The translations under genes were made by a program, and so were the position numbers. The notes beneath the pieces are model-generated. The model was given only the letters and a program-made list of their open reading frames with translations. It was not told the DNA's origin and searched no databases. DNA of 64,000 nucleotides. Source: Prorocentrum cordatum (lineage: Eukaryota; Sar; Dinophyceae; Prorocentrales; Prorocentraceae). This document shows positions 21,355 through 32,067 of the stretch, one piece after another. The stretch is from positions 736,245 to 800,244 of the forward strand of contig CAUYUJ010014760.1 of NCBI GenBank assembly GCA_963575745.1, written 5' to 3'. Each line of letters starts with the position of its first letter. The stretch's first letter is position 1.

Positions 21355-22627
21355 AAAGCGACTGCATCTTCGGTGTATTGCGCAGCCATCGACAGTTCCT
21401 TATTGCACACCGACGCAAGTGGATGATGGCCATCACATCGCTTTCGTTCAAATGATATAAGTAATAAGCGATGCTTAGCCATGATCTCAATCGGTTTTCG
21501 TATTAATACCCCACGGGAATCGCGTAGACCTGTAGTACATTGGTCCATATGTACTTTGCAGGCGCCCTTGCTGTTGGCCAACGTAGTCCATGGCGGTATC
21601 TGACCCACCCAAGTCCCAACTGGTTGTTCTCGTACATAGAATCGTCGAAGATCATTTTGACGTAAAGCTACCTTCCCAAAGAACTTGATGTGTGGCAAAT
21701 CATCTTTATGAGGTTCATGTCAGGTGTCGTAGTTAACCTTAGCATTGAAGTAGGAAGGTGAGCCAGTCGTTCGGCAGCTGGGTTGTAGTATGACAACCTT
21801 AAGGAAGCAGACGTCTACATAGTGCATCACTGCATCTTGGACCTCCTTGTTTCCAAGGTCAACGAAAGTACGTCTGTCGAGGTTCCCCGCTGAAGACATA
21901 CCTCGGCTGAATGCTAGCTGGGAGACGCCCCCAATTCCCCCGCGTAGTTCTAGCATATCTACCTTGTTGTGTCGTCCACAACACATGGTGGGGATTTTGG
22001 AGAATACATCTGCGCAGGATTCAGCAGGTTGCCCCGCAGGTAGGGTGATCAACGTCTCCTCTTCACCGTTACTATCCGTGTCGGAGTCCAAAGGTACATC
22101 GGTGTAGTACGCGCGACGCCCGAGTCCTTTCAGGTCGTCTCCACAGTCGTCATTGCCTTCTTCGACTATTTTGGGTATCCTGCGCGGCTTGATGCCAGCT
22201 TCTTGTTCTGCCTTATGTTTTTCTGTTGGTTTAATTCTGGGATATGTTGGTAGTGCTGTCTGTTGTTCTGTTTCTGGTAAGCTAAGTATCGGAAATTCTG
22301 GAATAGAGGGTAGCACGCTGCCGCGCTCAATCGAAGGGGGATGGGGGGCGATCGTCATCGATGCTCCACTCGCCTTGAGCGTGGTCGTGAGCTGCCGTCT
22401 CCCAGAAAGGTTAGTGCCGGCTGCTCCCAGTATAGTCGGGTACGGGCGATAGTGACACCATCCGGTAATGGTGCGTTATAGGTATACCCAGTCGGCTGGT
22501 CCTGGATCTTGACGTCCTGGATGATCACGTTGTCGTCCAGGTTCATAGTCGCCCGTCTCACAACATGGTCCCATTCAGGGCCATTCTTAGGAGACTGAAC
22601 GCAGGTTCGAACTCCTTTTATCAACAC
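21348..22627 (-). pseudogene. copia polyprotein methyltransferase-like module
   Basis: The main frame is 21720-22358. After a basic linker (KHKAEQEAGIKPRRIPKIVE) come MCCGRHNKVDMLELRGGIGG and VSQLAFSRGMSSAGNLDRRT, then VDLGNKEVQDAVMHYVDVCF and VVILQPSCRTTG. The DxLELxGGxGG segment has the shape of a SAM-binding motif I (DLFxGxGG), and LQPSC sits where C5-methyltransferases have PPC. The next frame (21348-21698) continues with VREQPVGTWVGQIPPWTTLA. Whether the module ever methylated anything is unknown: the catalytic PPC is not intact and the fold call is mine. Confidence 0.5.
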
Positions 22628-22639
22628 GAGTGTGAATAC

Positions 22640-23626
22640 TCAGATGTACAGCACTTGCATGGTTTCCATTCGCTTTATGTGAGTCCATCTTTGATCGATC
22701 AGCCTTGCGGTCATGATCGCTAGTGTCTTATTCTGCCATTCGGCTTTCTGAGCACCTTGTCCGTACCCATCCAGAATCTGCTCAATAGGATATGCAAGTT
22801 TCCCTGCTCTGTTGCGTGTGCATCTCCATAAATTGGTGGGGATGCGCGTGCACTTAGTAGCCACTTGCAGATATGATCCGCTGGGCAACGTGTTCGTGCG
22901 GTCGTATTCGAGGCCGAAATGTCAGAAGCGCATGCGCATGACTATGACTTGTAAATTAAGATCTTCGATGACATCTCGTATGGGACCTTGTCTCCAAAAG
23001 TGCCCTGGTGACCCCACAAGTACAATAGTCATGCGTAGAGCCCGAGCCTTTGACATCAAATTTTGCATACGCTGGCAATGTGGCCCTGCCCTTTTGCCAG
23101 GCCGCCCCGCATGCCAGTCGGCAGGTGTTGCAGCCCACAACAGTTGGTAATCGCCCGAGGGTAGCGCACCCAAATACTGTGTACCAGTGGAGGTAGTCAC
23201 CTCTGTATGTGCGAGACGATCGCACATATATCCACGGGCTCGGAGTGCAGCGCAAACTGTCCGTATATCCTCAATAACGAATGCACGAGAATGATAATGA
23301 TGCGGCAATCCTTCTTTTCCTGCAGCGGCCACACAGCAGGGCCCACTGCTGTCTGCGGCAGCCGCGCAGCCGGGCTCGCCGCGGTCCCTGGCGCGCACAG
23401 CCGGCGCCTGGGAAAAGATTGCAAGTTCCCCCGCGTTTGCTGACAGCACCTGAATGGTCGGCCTGTCCTTGCAAGCGCGAGCGGCCGCGGCGCGCGCCTG
23501 CCCCCGTCGCTCGTTTGGCGATGGGGGCGCCCAACTACCAGTGCCGTGCTGCAGCGCAGAACTGCTGCTTGAGATAAATATCGAACTTCTCATCAGTATC
23601 AGTTTCTTCCGCAAGTGTCCCTGCAC
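22640..23626 (-). pseudogene. copia polyprotein conserved pre-integrase region
   Basis: The frames read SGDYQLLWAATPADWHAGRP, GKRAGPHCQRMQNLMSKARA, then IVLVGSPGHFWRQGPIRDVI and, after a frame change near 22915, LPSGSYLQVATKCTRIPTNL. I recall this block from dinoflagellate copia polyproteins just before the methyltransferase-like module. No catalytic motif is evident. The first third (23320-23560) is Ala/Arg-rich and more GC-rich than its surroundings. Confidence 0.5.
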
Positions 23627-23647
23627 GTGTGTCAGGAGGAGTCCATT

Positions 23648-25163
23648 TCATCCCTCCTCGTGGATGGCCTGATATATCTTCGCCTGCAGGTTGCGGAGGG
23701 CGAAGTCCTGGTCGGCCGAAGTAGGGGTAGTCCCAAAGGACGCATTTCTGCGATGCCAAGTCTTCAAGGTGTTGTTCGCCAAAGGCTGGATCGTGAAAGC
23801 GAACGTCTCCTCATGAATGGAAAAGCTGATGCCCTTCGCGTCTTGCGACATCATGTATGCATGGACATCGCGCGCAGCAGGTGCCCCTGCAGTTGGCTCT
23901 GGGTCGGAGGCTTCCTTGACGAGCAACGGGGCTTCTTCATGCTGAGGATTGGCCGTAATAGTAAAGGATATCGACCCTTGATCCTCCGCAGCCGTCTCGC
24001 ATTCGTCGGCCTTGAGTGCCAGATGCCCGGAGGGCGTCTTCATCAAATCAAGTGCCCTGGCACCCTTTCCGAGTAGAACATTGTGCATCTCCACTCCAGG
24101 GATGATCATATTCTCGCGCCCCTGCTCGAGGATCAGGATGGCCCTCATGTTGGACATGCTCCCCATACCCAGAATAGCAGGGAGGTTCTCCCCAGAACCC
24201 TTTAGCCACATGTGCTGAGTACGTATCAAGTCTCGGCGCAGCAGGTTGCCCCGCGGAATATCCCCTTCCTTTGCGCGCGATTTTGCCGTGCAGGGATGCA
24301 TCGCAAATCGCGGCGCCGTGCCCCACCCCCGACACATGCAATCTCTTTGTGAGGTTGAACATTTTAATGGCGCGTCCGTGGCAACAGGATACCTGCTCGA
24401 AATTATGTGCCGTCTTTAATTCAATGGTATTAAAATTACGGCCAAAATCCAATAGAATAGCCAGACTACCGTTGATCATAGTCCCACTGTTGGCTGCCAA
24501 AGCTAACTCATGGCGTTCGCCGAATAGTCCAGGAACTTCGGATACTGTCGTACCATGTAGGCCCTGACGGCGCTTTTGTCCCAACAACCAATCGTTGCTT
24601 GACAGAGATGTATATACATTCATATACCCACGCGCTTCTTCCGTAATAGGGTTCTCTACAAAGATCCAAGCTGCGGGGTATTCGCCATGCGTATATGGGT
24701 GTGACGTGGAGGCAGTGGGCAAATTCATGAACGTATCTTCCTCCGCGCGCATGCTCATCTGGCCGTCGGCACTCACCATGCGTACCGTCTGCAGCACGTC
24801 GCGTGCAGAGATCCCACTGTTACCACTGCGCATGCCTACAGGGCCCTCAGTTCTGCGCTGACTGCGTGAACGAAGGTCTCGCACATCTGGCATATAGGCG
24901 TGCGAAGACTGAAGCCATTGGGCGCTCCTGTCAATAGCCTTTTCCATGCGCCTCAACCATGTATCATCCACTGGTGCCGAAGGTTGGGCCGACCGGGCAG
25001 GTGCCTCTGCGTTGCTGTCGGTATCTGCTACCAGTGGAATATGTACGTCAGTAGCAGGTGTCCCTGCAAGTGTAGCTGCCCCCATTATTAACCCAGCGTT
25101 GGCCGATGATGCAGGTATCCCCGCGGGTGTCGTCATCGATATCTCCGCGGTGATGGTCATCAT
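23648..25163 (-). pseudogene. copia retropepsin-like protease region
   Basis: Frame 24048-25163 contains NSGTMINGSLAILLDFGRNF, with the DFG at 24441-24449 in the place of the D-[ST]-G of aspartic proteases, then KRLHVSGVGHGAAICD. After a frameshift near 24270 the frame 23648-24337 continues with GSGENLPAILGMGSMSNMRA, ILILEQGRENMIIPGVEM and TPSGHLALKADECET. This order matches the retropepsin of dinoflagellate copia elements as I remember it. It would cleave the polyprotein. DFG instead of DTG/DSG leaves activity uncertain. Confidence 0.65.
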
Positions 25164-25669
25164 GGCTGTAACGCGGTTGAGCTCGTCACGGAGGTCCCTG
25201 AGCTCGTTCGCCCTCCTGGAAAAAATCCCCTATGACGATCGCGTGCTTCCTGATCTCCAGCAAGGGCGCAGTGCAAATCGGCAGTAATGAGGCCAACACC
25301 CCTGCATCCGGCACAGGGGGCCTCACACGCGGAACCTTCCATGTCACCAGCCACCTGTCTATCCACATGGGCGTGTACCACGCGATCCCAACATTGTGCG
25401 TGGAATATGTGGCCGCACTGGAGACGCCAGACCTTGTCGTTATTCATGAACAGGTCCAGGCATATGGCACAATTATTAATATCGCCGTCACTAGTGATGG
25501 GCGGCGTTGCCGCTGGCCTAATGCGCATCTGACGCTCCAGGGTGGATTCACCAGCTTCGAATCGAATAGGCGAAAAAATCGGCAGCTGCATCGATGCAGC
25601 CATGGCTGGACTGCTCGCAGGTGTCCCTGCTGCATTGCGGTTAGCAGGTTGCCCTGCGCGGCTCAGCAT
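25160..25669 (-). pseudogene. copia polyprotein RING-H2 finger
   Basis: The frame contains NNCAICLDLFMNNDKVWRLQ, then CGHIFHAQCWDRVV and, 30 residues on, CEAPCAGC (25300-25471). That is CX2C...CXHX2HX2C...CX2C, the RING-H2 spacing apart from a longer second loop. RING-H2 fingers usually act in E3 ubiquitin ligases. The segment lies between Gag and protease on the polyprotein strand, so it is either part of the element's protein or captured. The N-terminal half carries AGQPANRNAAGTPASSPAMA, encoded by two hairpin copies (25617 and 25644). Confidence 0.6.
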
Positions 25670-28600
25670 TCTGTTGGCCTGGCGATCTTGATGTCGGCGC
25701 TACCGTGTGGCCTGCGTGGCCAAGTTGGCTTGCTGCGCCTCGTGCGTGGCCAGGGTCTCACGGAGCATCTCTCCCATGGTCGGTGGCAGCACCAGGCCTG
25801 GAGCCTGCTGCTGCACATCTTGATCCATGGAGGGTGCCAGATAACCATAGTGAGGAATATGTCCTGGCACGCCTGATGCATATCCTGAGCCGCGCGTCAA
25901 CTGAGACGGATAGAAATCGTCGGCCGTCGCCCGAACATATGGTTTTCAGGCAGTGCTCCCACCCGAGTTGTTCCACTCGCCTGTGCGCGATAAGCAAGAA
26001 AGAGTGGATGATTCATCGGCGCTGCCGTTGGACGATCAGCAGCCGTTGGATCGAAGGTCGGATGGCTGAAGAATGCGGGTAAATAACCAAACCGATTGGG
26101 GTTGTCCGGGGAAGGATTTGGATCCGGAACATACTCCCACGGCAGCGTCCAGTTGGCACTGGGGAAGTCTATGCCACCCCTCCGCATGCTCTGGGCGGCC
26201 TCGCCCATCTGCGGGTGCATCCACTCCTGCTGACCAACTAAACTTCTCTGTGTGACGTATTGGTATGGGACGGCAGGTTGCCCCGCAGTTGGGCGTGGCG
26301 ATGCGAACGGCGATGTTGCCTGTAGAGCCTGGTAGAGCTGCGTATCCATGCGCATACTTTGGAGCCTCGCCTGCAGGCTGTTGGTGCTCCCAGCACTCTG
26401 TGGGGTGCCGTGTAGTCGCTCTGCTCATAGGAGCGAACGAAGCAGGTTGCCCTGCAGGTACTGGCAGCTGTTGAACCTGGGCACGCCACGGATCGCTAGC
26501 GTATAACGTTTCAGTAGGCGTAATACCACTTGGTGTAATACCCGTCACATCAGCGCTCTGAGCCTGTATCCATGATCCATCAGATCCCCCTGCAGGTGTC
26601 CCGGCTGGGCATGCGTTCATCATAAACACCTGTGAAAATAGAATCGGAAGCGGACCGGGGCACTTCGAGTTGTAGGGGGCATCTGACATAAACCAATTCT
26701 TTAGCGATGATGCGTCATTGCGAATCTCGTGCATCTCAACAATTCTAGTGTTCGCGTAAGGGGTTGATCCATATTTGCCCTGCACGATTGCACTGACAAG
26801 TGTGACTTGGCAAGATCCCGATCAACTGGACGATGTGAATAGGAGGGATCCTGCAATGACGGCCTGCTGCCATGACAATGTCGTTCGCCGAACGCCACGC
26901 TGGAATATTGTCCCGAATCACGTTCGTCAGACTGACCATGATCAGGACCTCAGAATCCATGCGCAAACCAGATTGGATTCTATTGCTACCAGGAAGGCAT
27001 GGGCATCCATGTGCAAACTGCCTGCCCCTCTTCTTACTGGTGTCGTCGACGCGACAGGATAAACCTATACTGAGAATACTCGATATATTCTCTCACTGAG
27101 TTCCATGAATGAAATACCGAGGCGCCCCAGGTGCTGATAAGTCAGTGATCCTCATATATAAGGATTCTGGGCACCTGGTGCCAGGGCTGCTATGCCCGTT
27201 GGACGGGCGGATTAAGTCATATGAGGAGACCTCATCTTCTTGATCTGCAGCCTGTTCTTGTTCATTCCGGACTCATCAATCATGCCGATGGGCCCCAAGA
27301 GAACATGGGCCTGGCACGCCCGGTGACGCTGTTTAAGCGAGCGACGTACCGCGTCGAGATGCATATGGTGGTAATTGTATCGTCCTTCTGCGGGCCATGC
27401 GTTGAATTGCTGCGATAAGTCGGCCCACCCGTCGAACTCGTCATAGGACGTAACTTCACGAACGAATATGTCTTACAAGCGACCATTATGAAATGGTTTG
27501 TGACAGAGGGCTGTTGTCAGCCACTCAGACACCTCACTTTGTTCTGCATACTGGAACCTGGGTGTGCGAAGATTGTCCGTGGCGAGGGTGTTCCTCAAAT
27601 ACTCCTTCTCTGAATCCAACGTGAGGGCAGGGCGTTGCCGCGTGATGTTGCGCACTGGTCGGCGTGCGCGTGCACCTCCGTCAGAATGGACAGCAGTGTC
27701 CGTGATGTTGTTCTGCGCAACCATGCAGCGATCAGATCCGTCATCATTTCGCGGATGATATGCTGGATTGATCTTCATGCGGTTGCGCGTGCGCATCCTA
27801 TTCCAGTAGTCCTTGCATTCCGGCGGCACCCCCAGCGCATGGACAGGTTGCCCCGCTGGGCTGCCAGCAGGTTGCCCCGCAGAGCTCTGAGCAGGTTGCC
27901 CCGCAGAACGTGGGGCAGCCGATGACGCTGGCGCTGCAAACGCGGCTGCGCCCGCAGCCGATGCAGTCGCGCCAGCAGAACCTCTGGGCGTCCTTGGAGT
28001 TCCTTGCGGGGTACTGATGTCGAAGCCCTGGAGTTTCTTCTCCTTGGTGTTGTAGGACTCGATATCCTTGTCCCTGGGCGCTGCTCCGGGTACCTGTGGT
28101 GCAGTAGCCAGGGGCTTCTCAGTTTGCCTCGTGGAAGATGCATCCCTTCTTCCTGCCTCCAAAGTAGGCGCCCATCCTGCCCTGTGCGTCCGACCAAGTG
28201 TAGGGCCGCGACGTGGAACAGGATCCTTTGGGGTAGGCTTACTGGTGCCCTGGAATTTGGCTGCTGCAGCGGCCACTGCTGGCCCTCTAGACCGTTGTCG
28301 ATCAGCGCGTTGCTCAGCGGGTTGCCCCGCGTATCTCTTGATGCCCCCAGGATTAGGATCATCACCTGGGCTCTTACGCTTCTTCTACTGGAGCCCAGGA
28401 TGATCAGGGCCAAGATGGGCCTATTGAGCCAGAATCAGAAAAAGGAGACGTGGGAAGTTCGATCGTTTCTGGCTTCGGTTTGCGCGCTGCCTTCGCCGTG
28501 GCCCCTGCCAGTGCCCCAAGAGAAAACCGACGATGACGTTCTATGGGGCCCCGGCCAGGATTCAGATCTTCACCGCCTGGCCCCCTGAGGGCCATGTTCT

Positions 28601-30205
28601 TAATGGGAACGCTGTGTTGATCTCCTTTGTGTTTCCCACCAAATAAGTACTTATCTGCACTACGTCGTTCGGCGATGAAAGTAGCGATCCAACCCGCGCC
28701 TCTGGCGCGGTAAGCAATGCGCCTGCCGGGGGGAGCTCCATGTCTCTAGTGACAACGTAAGTGTGCCCGATCGGAGTATCAGCATCGCATGTAGCGTCCG
28801 TGGTACCCGAATCAGTTGCTTCACCGTCGCCAAGGGCGGCTTCCGTAGGATCAACTTCTTCAACCATTTCAGCATCTTCATCTTCAACTTCATAGACGTA
28901 TGGTTGGCTCTCCTTCTGATTTGCACCCGGCAGGTTTTCCCTGCGTGCCAATCACGACTGAACTGCGCCAGATAATGAATAGGTGTCAAGCTCTTCCAAA
29001 TAGCCGATGTGTGTTCAAATGCTGTGGTTGTGGCAGGGAGGTAATTCTCTTCCGCCAGCAGCTCATCGCATGGCGTTCTGTTGGGATCAGCACAGTTGCC
29101 CCGGCCATCTCCGCGTGACCAAACCCACGGAATTCCTTCGAAATGCCGACTTCTTGATGGGCGTCTCAGGGGGCAGCCGAGCCTGATATCGGCAAAGCTG
29201 GGGCATGAGCAGCAAACGCCTCGATGCTGCTCTCGATCCTCGATGATGGCCCTTTTTGTGATCACACGCGAACATCTTTTCCTGCATGTTAGTCTGTCCC
29301 TTCGCCGAACGAATGTCAGCGCCGTCGTCGTTTCGTTTAGCTTGGGGAAGAGAACGCCAGTGTCGGATTTGATGTTCGGTCCAACCTTTATCCAGCCAGT
29401 ATCACATCTTCTCTGCAGGTATATAATGACGAGCCAATCCAGGTTTCCTCCAGCCTTTTGAACGCTGCAACTAACCTTCTGGATAGTCTTCTCCTCGATG
29501 CTGATCGTCTTGAGGCGGGTTTCCCCGCAGACGCCCCCCCCTGGGGGGGCGCGCGCTCTCGGCGCCTTCCCTGGCGGACCACTTGAGGCCCCCGCCCCAG
29601 GAGGGTGAGGGCGCTGAACGCCGCTCGAACGAGCGCCACTGGAGCGCGCTCGCGCCCGATCTGGCGAAAAAACTAGGAGCTCGACCGCGACGCACCGCGC
29701 GGTCATCCTGTTCATCTTTGTCGTCCATTGGCGGAAGACTTGGATCGTCGCGATATTTCTTCTTCCTTATGAAGGGCACGCGGCTCGGCGATTGCCTCGG
29801 ACTGCCAGCGGGCCGATCTGGCGCAACAACAATGCACTGAAATTCGCCATGCCCAAGCTCATATTGAATACGTTCAGATAGGTCGCCAACGTCGCGAAAA
29901 TGCCCCCCCGCAATGGATCACCATCGATCGATTCCGTGTTTGTCGGATTTCCAGTCACCCGAAGATAAGGCGCGGCATGGACTTCTTCATCCGTTGCAGG
30001 AATGGTAGAATCAGAGTCAGCGGGTGCCCCCGCCATGCCAGAGTCACCTTCGACGGGCGCGTGGAAGTTCTCGACAATCTTAATATCTGCAGGTTGCCCC
30101 GCGATGGGTAATACCCAACCACTCTGCCACGTCGATGTCGCCGTGGCCGGTGAACACCTATTCGAACAGCTCGTCGGCGTAATTCTCGAGGTTCATGCTG
30201 GCGCA
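25670..30205 (-). pseudogene. Long low-complexity linker of the copia polyprotein
   Basis: No known domain. Protein-like segments in changing frames include PSANWTLPWEYVPDPNPSPD (about 26100-26170), YWNRMRTRNRMKINPAYHPR (about 27740-27800), QPYVYEVEDEDAEMVEEVDP (about 28840-28920), and an acidic stretch before the zinc knuckle (about 29950-30060). Ala/Pro/Gly linkers are dominated by AGxPA peptides encoded by the hairpin repeat (three copies within 27843-27904). Frames change too often for translation to have continued. The length, about 4.5 kb between Gag and RING, explains the element's size. Confidence 0.45.
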
Positions 30206-30394
30206 CTAATACTTGGCAGACATGAAATAAATGACTGTGGCTGAGCCGTCAGCAGGGTCGGCCAAAAACGACCCCCAGTCGACGCGCTGCATGTCGGAGT
30301 CCGCTTGAGCCAAATGCATTGACGGACCCCTGCCTCTGCCACCGCCTCGGGGACATTCGCGTCGGAAATGTTGCGCACTGTGGCATATGTCGCA
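30206..30394 (-). pseudogene. copia Gag zinc knuckle
   Basis: Directly after the TAG at 30395-30397, and in the same frame, comes CDICHSAQHFRRECPRGGG: a CX2CX4HX4C retroviral-type zinc knuckle followed by an RGRG tail. It ends at a TAG at 30206-30208. It would bind element RNA for packaging. The in-frame TAG separates it from the Gag body. Confidence 0.75.
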
Positions 30395-32049
30395 CTACGT
30401 AGTTTTACCGTTGGCATCCTTTGGATTCCCTCGTCGTCCTTTACCTTTGCCTGGCGCGTGCCTACGGTTCCTGCCAGCACCTAAAAACATGCCTTCATAC
30501 TGGGGCCCAGTGAGAGATGCCAGGAATGCTAGTATGCCTCTGCCGTGTAGTCGCCGACGCTTACCTTTGCCTATACTTCGGCCCTTGCCCTTTCCTTTGA
30601 GCGTCCGCCGTGCCATGCGTCTTGCCCTTCGGACTGGTTTATTCATGCATCTCCGCCAACGACGCCTGTGTTTTTGATCGCGCAAAAATAACCACTGAGC
30701 TTGCTGCTCTTCAGTAAGGTATGTAGGCATATCAGAGTAGTCCAGCGCGGTAGTTTCATCATCAGAAGACGCATCGGCATCGGTACCGGAGTCGAGGTCG
30801 GACTCGGCGGTTTGCCCCGCAGAGCCCATTAGGGTCATAGTTTGCACAGGGGAGACCGCGTCGGGCGGTCCCCTAGATCTGGCCCAGGGGTCTTGAGACC
30901 CCGAGGCCGCGCCGCCATTCTGGGCCATTAATGTCGCGATCTCAGACGGCGGCATATCATCGTTCCAGACGTCGTTAGCAGGTTGTCCTGCAGTGGCCTC
31001 TGTATGGAAGGACTCGGTTCGGTGACCGTGATTAAAAATACCACCGAGATTGCCAGGGGTTCTCTCAGCTATGTGAGCATATGACCTCATACGTTCGAGG
31101 AGAGCATAAAATTGTGCTTGGTCCTTCGGCGCATGGTGGTTCAGAGGCTGCAGGAGCTGCTGTGCCCGCGACGTCCCCACTCCCAGAACTCTGAATAATA
31201 TTACTGCTAATATCTGGAAGTTGGGGACTTTGAAGCCGGCGGCTTCTGCTTCGTAGCGGGCTATTTCGAACCGTGCTAACGACTGGTCGATTCTTTCTCC
31301 CGAATGGACACGAAAGTCAATGAGAGCCGTGCCAGAGTTGAGTTGGTGTTCCTCTTCTAGGTTCTCGAACTTCGTATTTAAGAAGAACATAGTGTAGGTG
31401 ACGCCGTCGGCATGGCGACCACCTATATTGACACCAAAATTGATGACAGCTGGGGGAACTCTCATGGCTATAATCCGTGCGAACCCTCCAAGACCGCGCT
31501 GGAGTGCGGCGGCCTGTTGGGAGGGCGTCATGTTGCCTGTGGTCACGATGATCCAGGCGTGTACCTCGCGGACAAGCTCGCGAAATGGCACTTGACTGGC
31601 AGGGTCCCAATGGGGGGCCGGTCGGCATAGTGTCGTCTCCGCCCCGCATATGCCCCACCGCGCATCCAAGGGCGACCCATATGAGCCCAAAGATAATAAC
31701 CCCAATCCAATGGCCTCGTAGGTCGTATCGGGTGTAGTCGGTGGAGACTCGTGTTTTGTCGTCGTAAGTCTTCGAGGGGTCGGAGACGGCAGTATATCGT
31801 ATCGCATGTTCCCACGCATTATATATTCGATTAAATTTCCAATTGGAGTAGGTGGGTGGACTTCAGGAGTGTAATAGCGCAGGGATATATAATATGAGTT
31901 AGAGACCTCCGCTGCAAGTTTCCTTGCGGCACCGCGTATCCATGTGCACTCCTCCGCGCAATGCCACTGCACCCTGATGTTCCACCGTAAGCGTAGTCCA
32001 CCAAATAGTGCCGTGGATGGCGAGGAGTAGAGCTAGAACTGACAACCAT
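30395..32049 (-). pseudogene. copia Gag (capsid) protein
   Basis: The likely start is the ATG at 32047-32049 (VVSSSSTPRHP), only 18 bases inside the 5' LTR. A frameshift near 31975 leads into a 525-codon frame to 30395. The body has HWDPASQVPFRELVREVHAW, GNMTPSQQAAALQRGLGGFA, then SGTALIDFRVHSGERIDQSL, ARFEIARYEAEAAGFKVPNF and ERTPGNLGG, the helical capsid signature of this element family. An acidic segment and a very basic tail (RRMARRTLKGKGKGRSIGKG) follow. It would form the particle shell. It ends at TAG, with the zinc knuckle in frame right after it. The 31972 start listed by frame alone is a GTG and not a real initiation site. Confidence 0.8.
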
Positions 32050-32055
32050 GGGCCA

Positions 32056-32067
32056 GCTCCGCTACCA
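32056..32067 (-). other. Primer-binding site, initiator-tRNA-like
   Basis: On the minus strand TGGTAGCGGAGC follows the 5' LTR without a gap. Sites that pair with the 3' end of initiator methionine tRNA begin TGGTA and usually continue TCAGAGC or GCAGAG; this one matches either at 10 of 12 positions. The organism's own tRNA is not in the window. Confidence 0.6.

Larger units (their letters stand above)
17403..31927 (-). repeat. Dispersed 14-nt hairpin family GC[A/G]GG-GNNA-CC[T/C]GC (about 28 copies)
   Basis: On the coding (minus) strand each copy has a 5-bp stem closing a four-base loop that begins with G and nearly always ends with A. Plus-strand starts: 17403, 18826, 19462, 20643, 20759, 20933 (short), 22024, 22794, 23611, 23877, 24241, 25054, 25111, 25617, 25644, 26273, 26442, 27843, 27867, 27891, 28317, 28930, 29515, 30020, 30089, 30807, 30978 and 31914. 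Stem changes are compensated: GCAGG/CCTGC, GCGGG/CCCGC (28317, 29515, 30020) and GCAAG/CTTGC (31914). Other copies keep pairing through G-U only if the minus strand is the RNA. In frame most encode Ala-Gly-x-Pro-Ala. I found none with the full pattern outside the LTR element. Confidence 0.8.

Noticed and set aside
21558-21571. GCAGGCGCCCTTGC as another hairpin copy
   Set aside because: Its stem has an A-C mismatch on the coding strand and its loop is not GNNA.
30303-30324. Spliced-leader-like CATTTGGCTCAAG on minus
   Set aside because: It lies inside the zinc-knuckle frame and encodes normal family residues (MHLAQADSD); only the last 11 to 13 bases match, so chance is likely.
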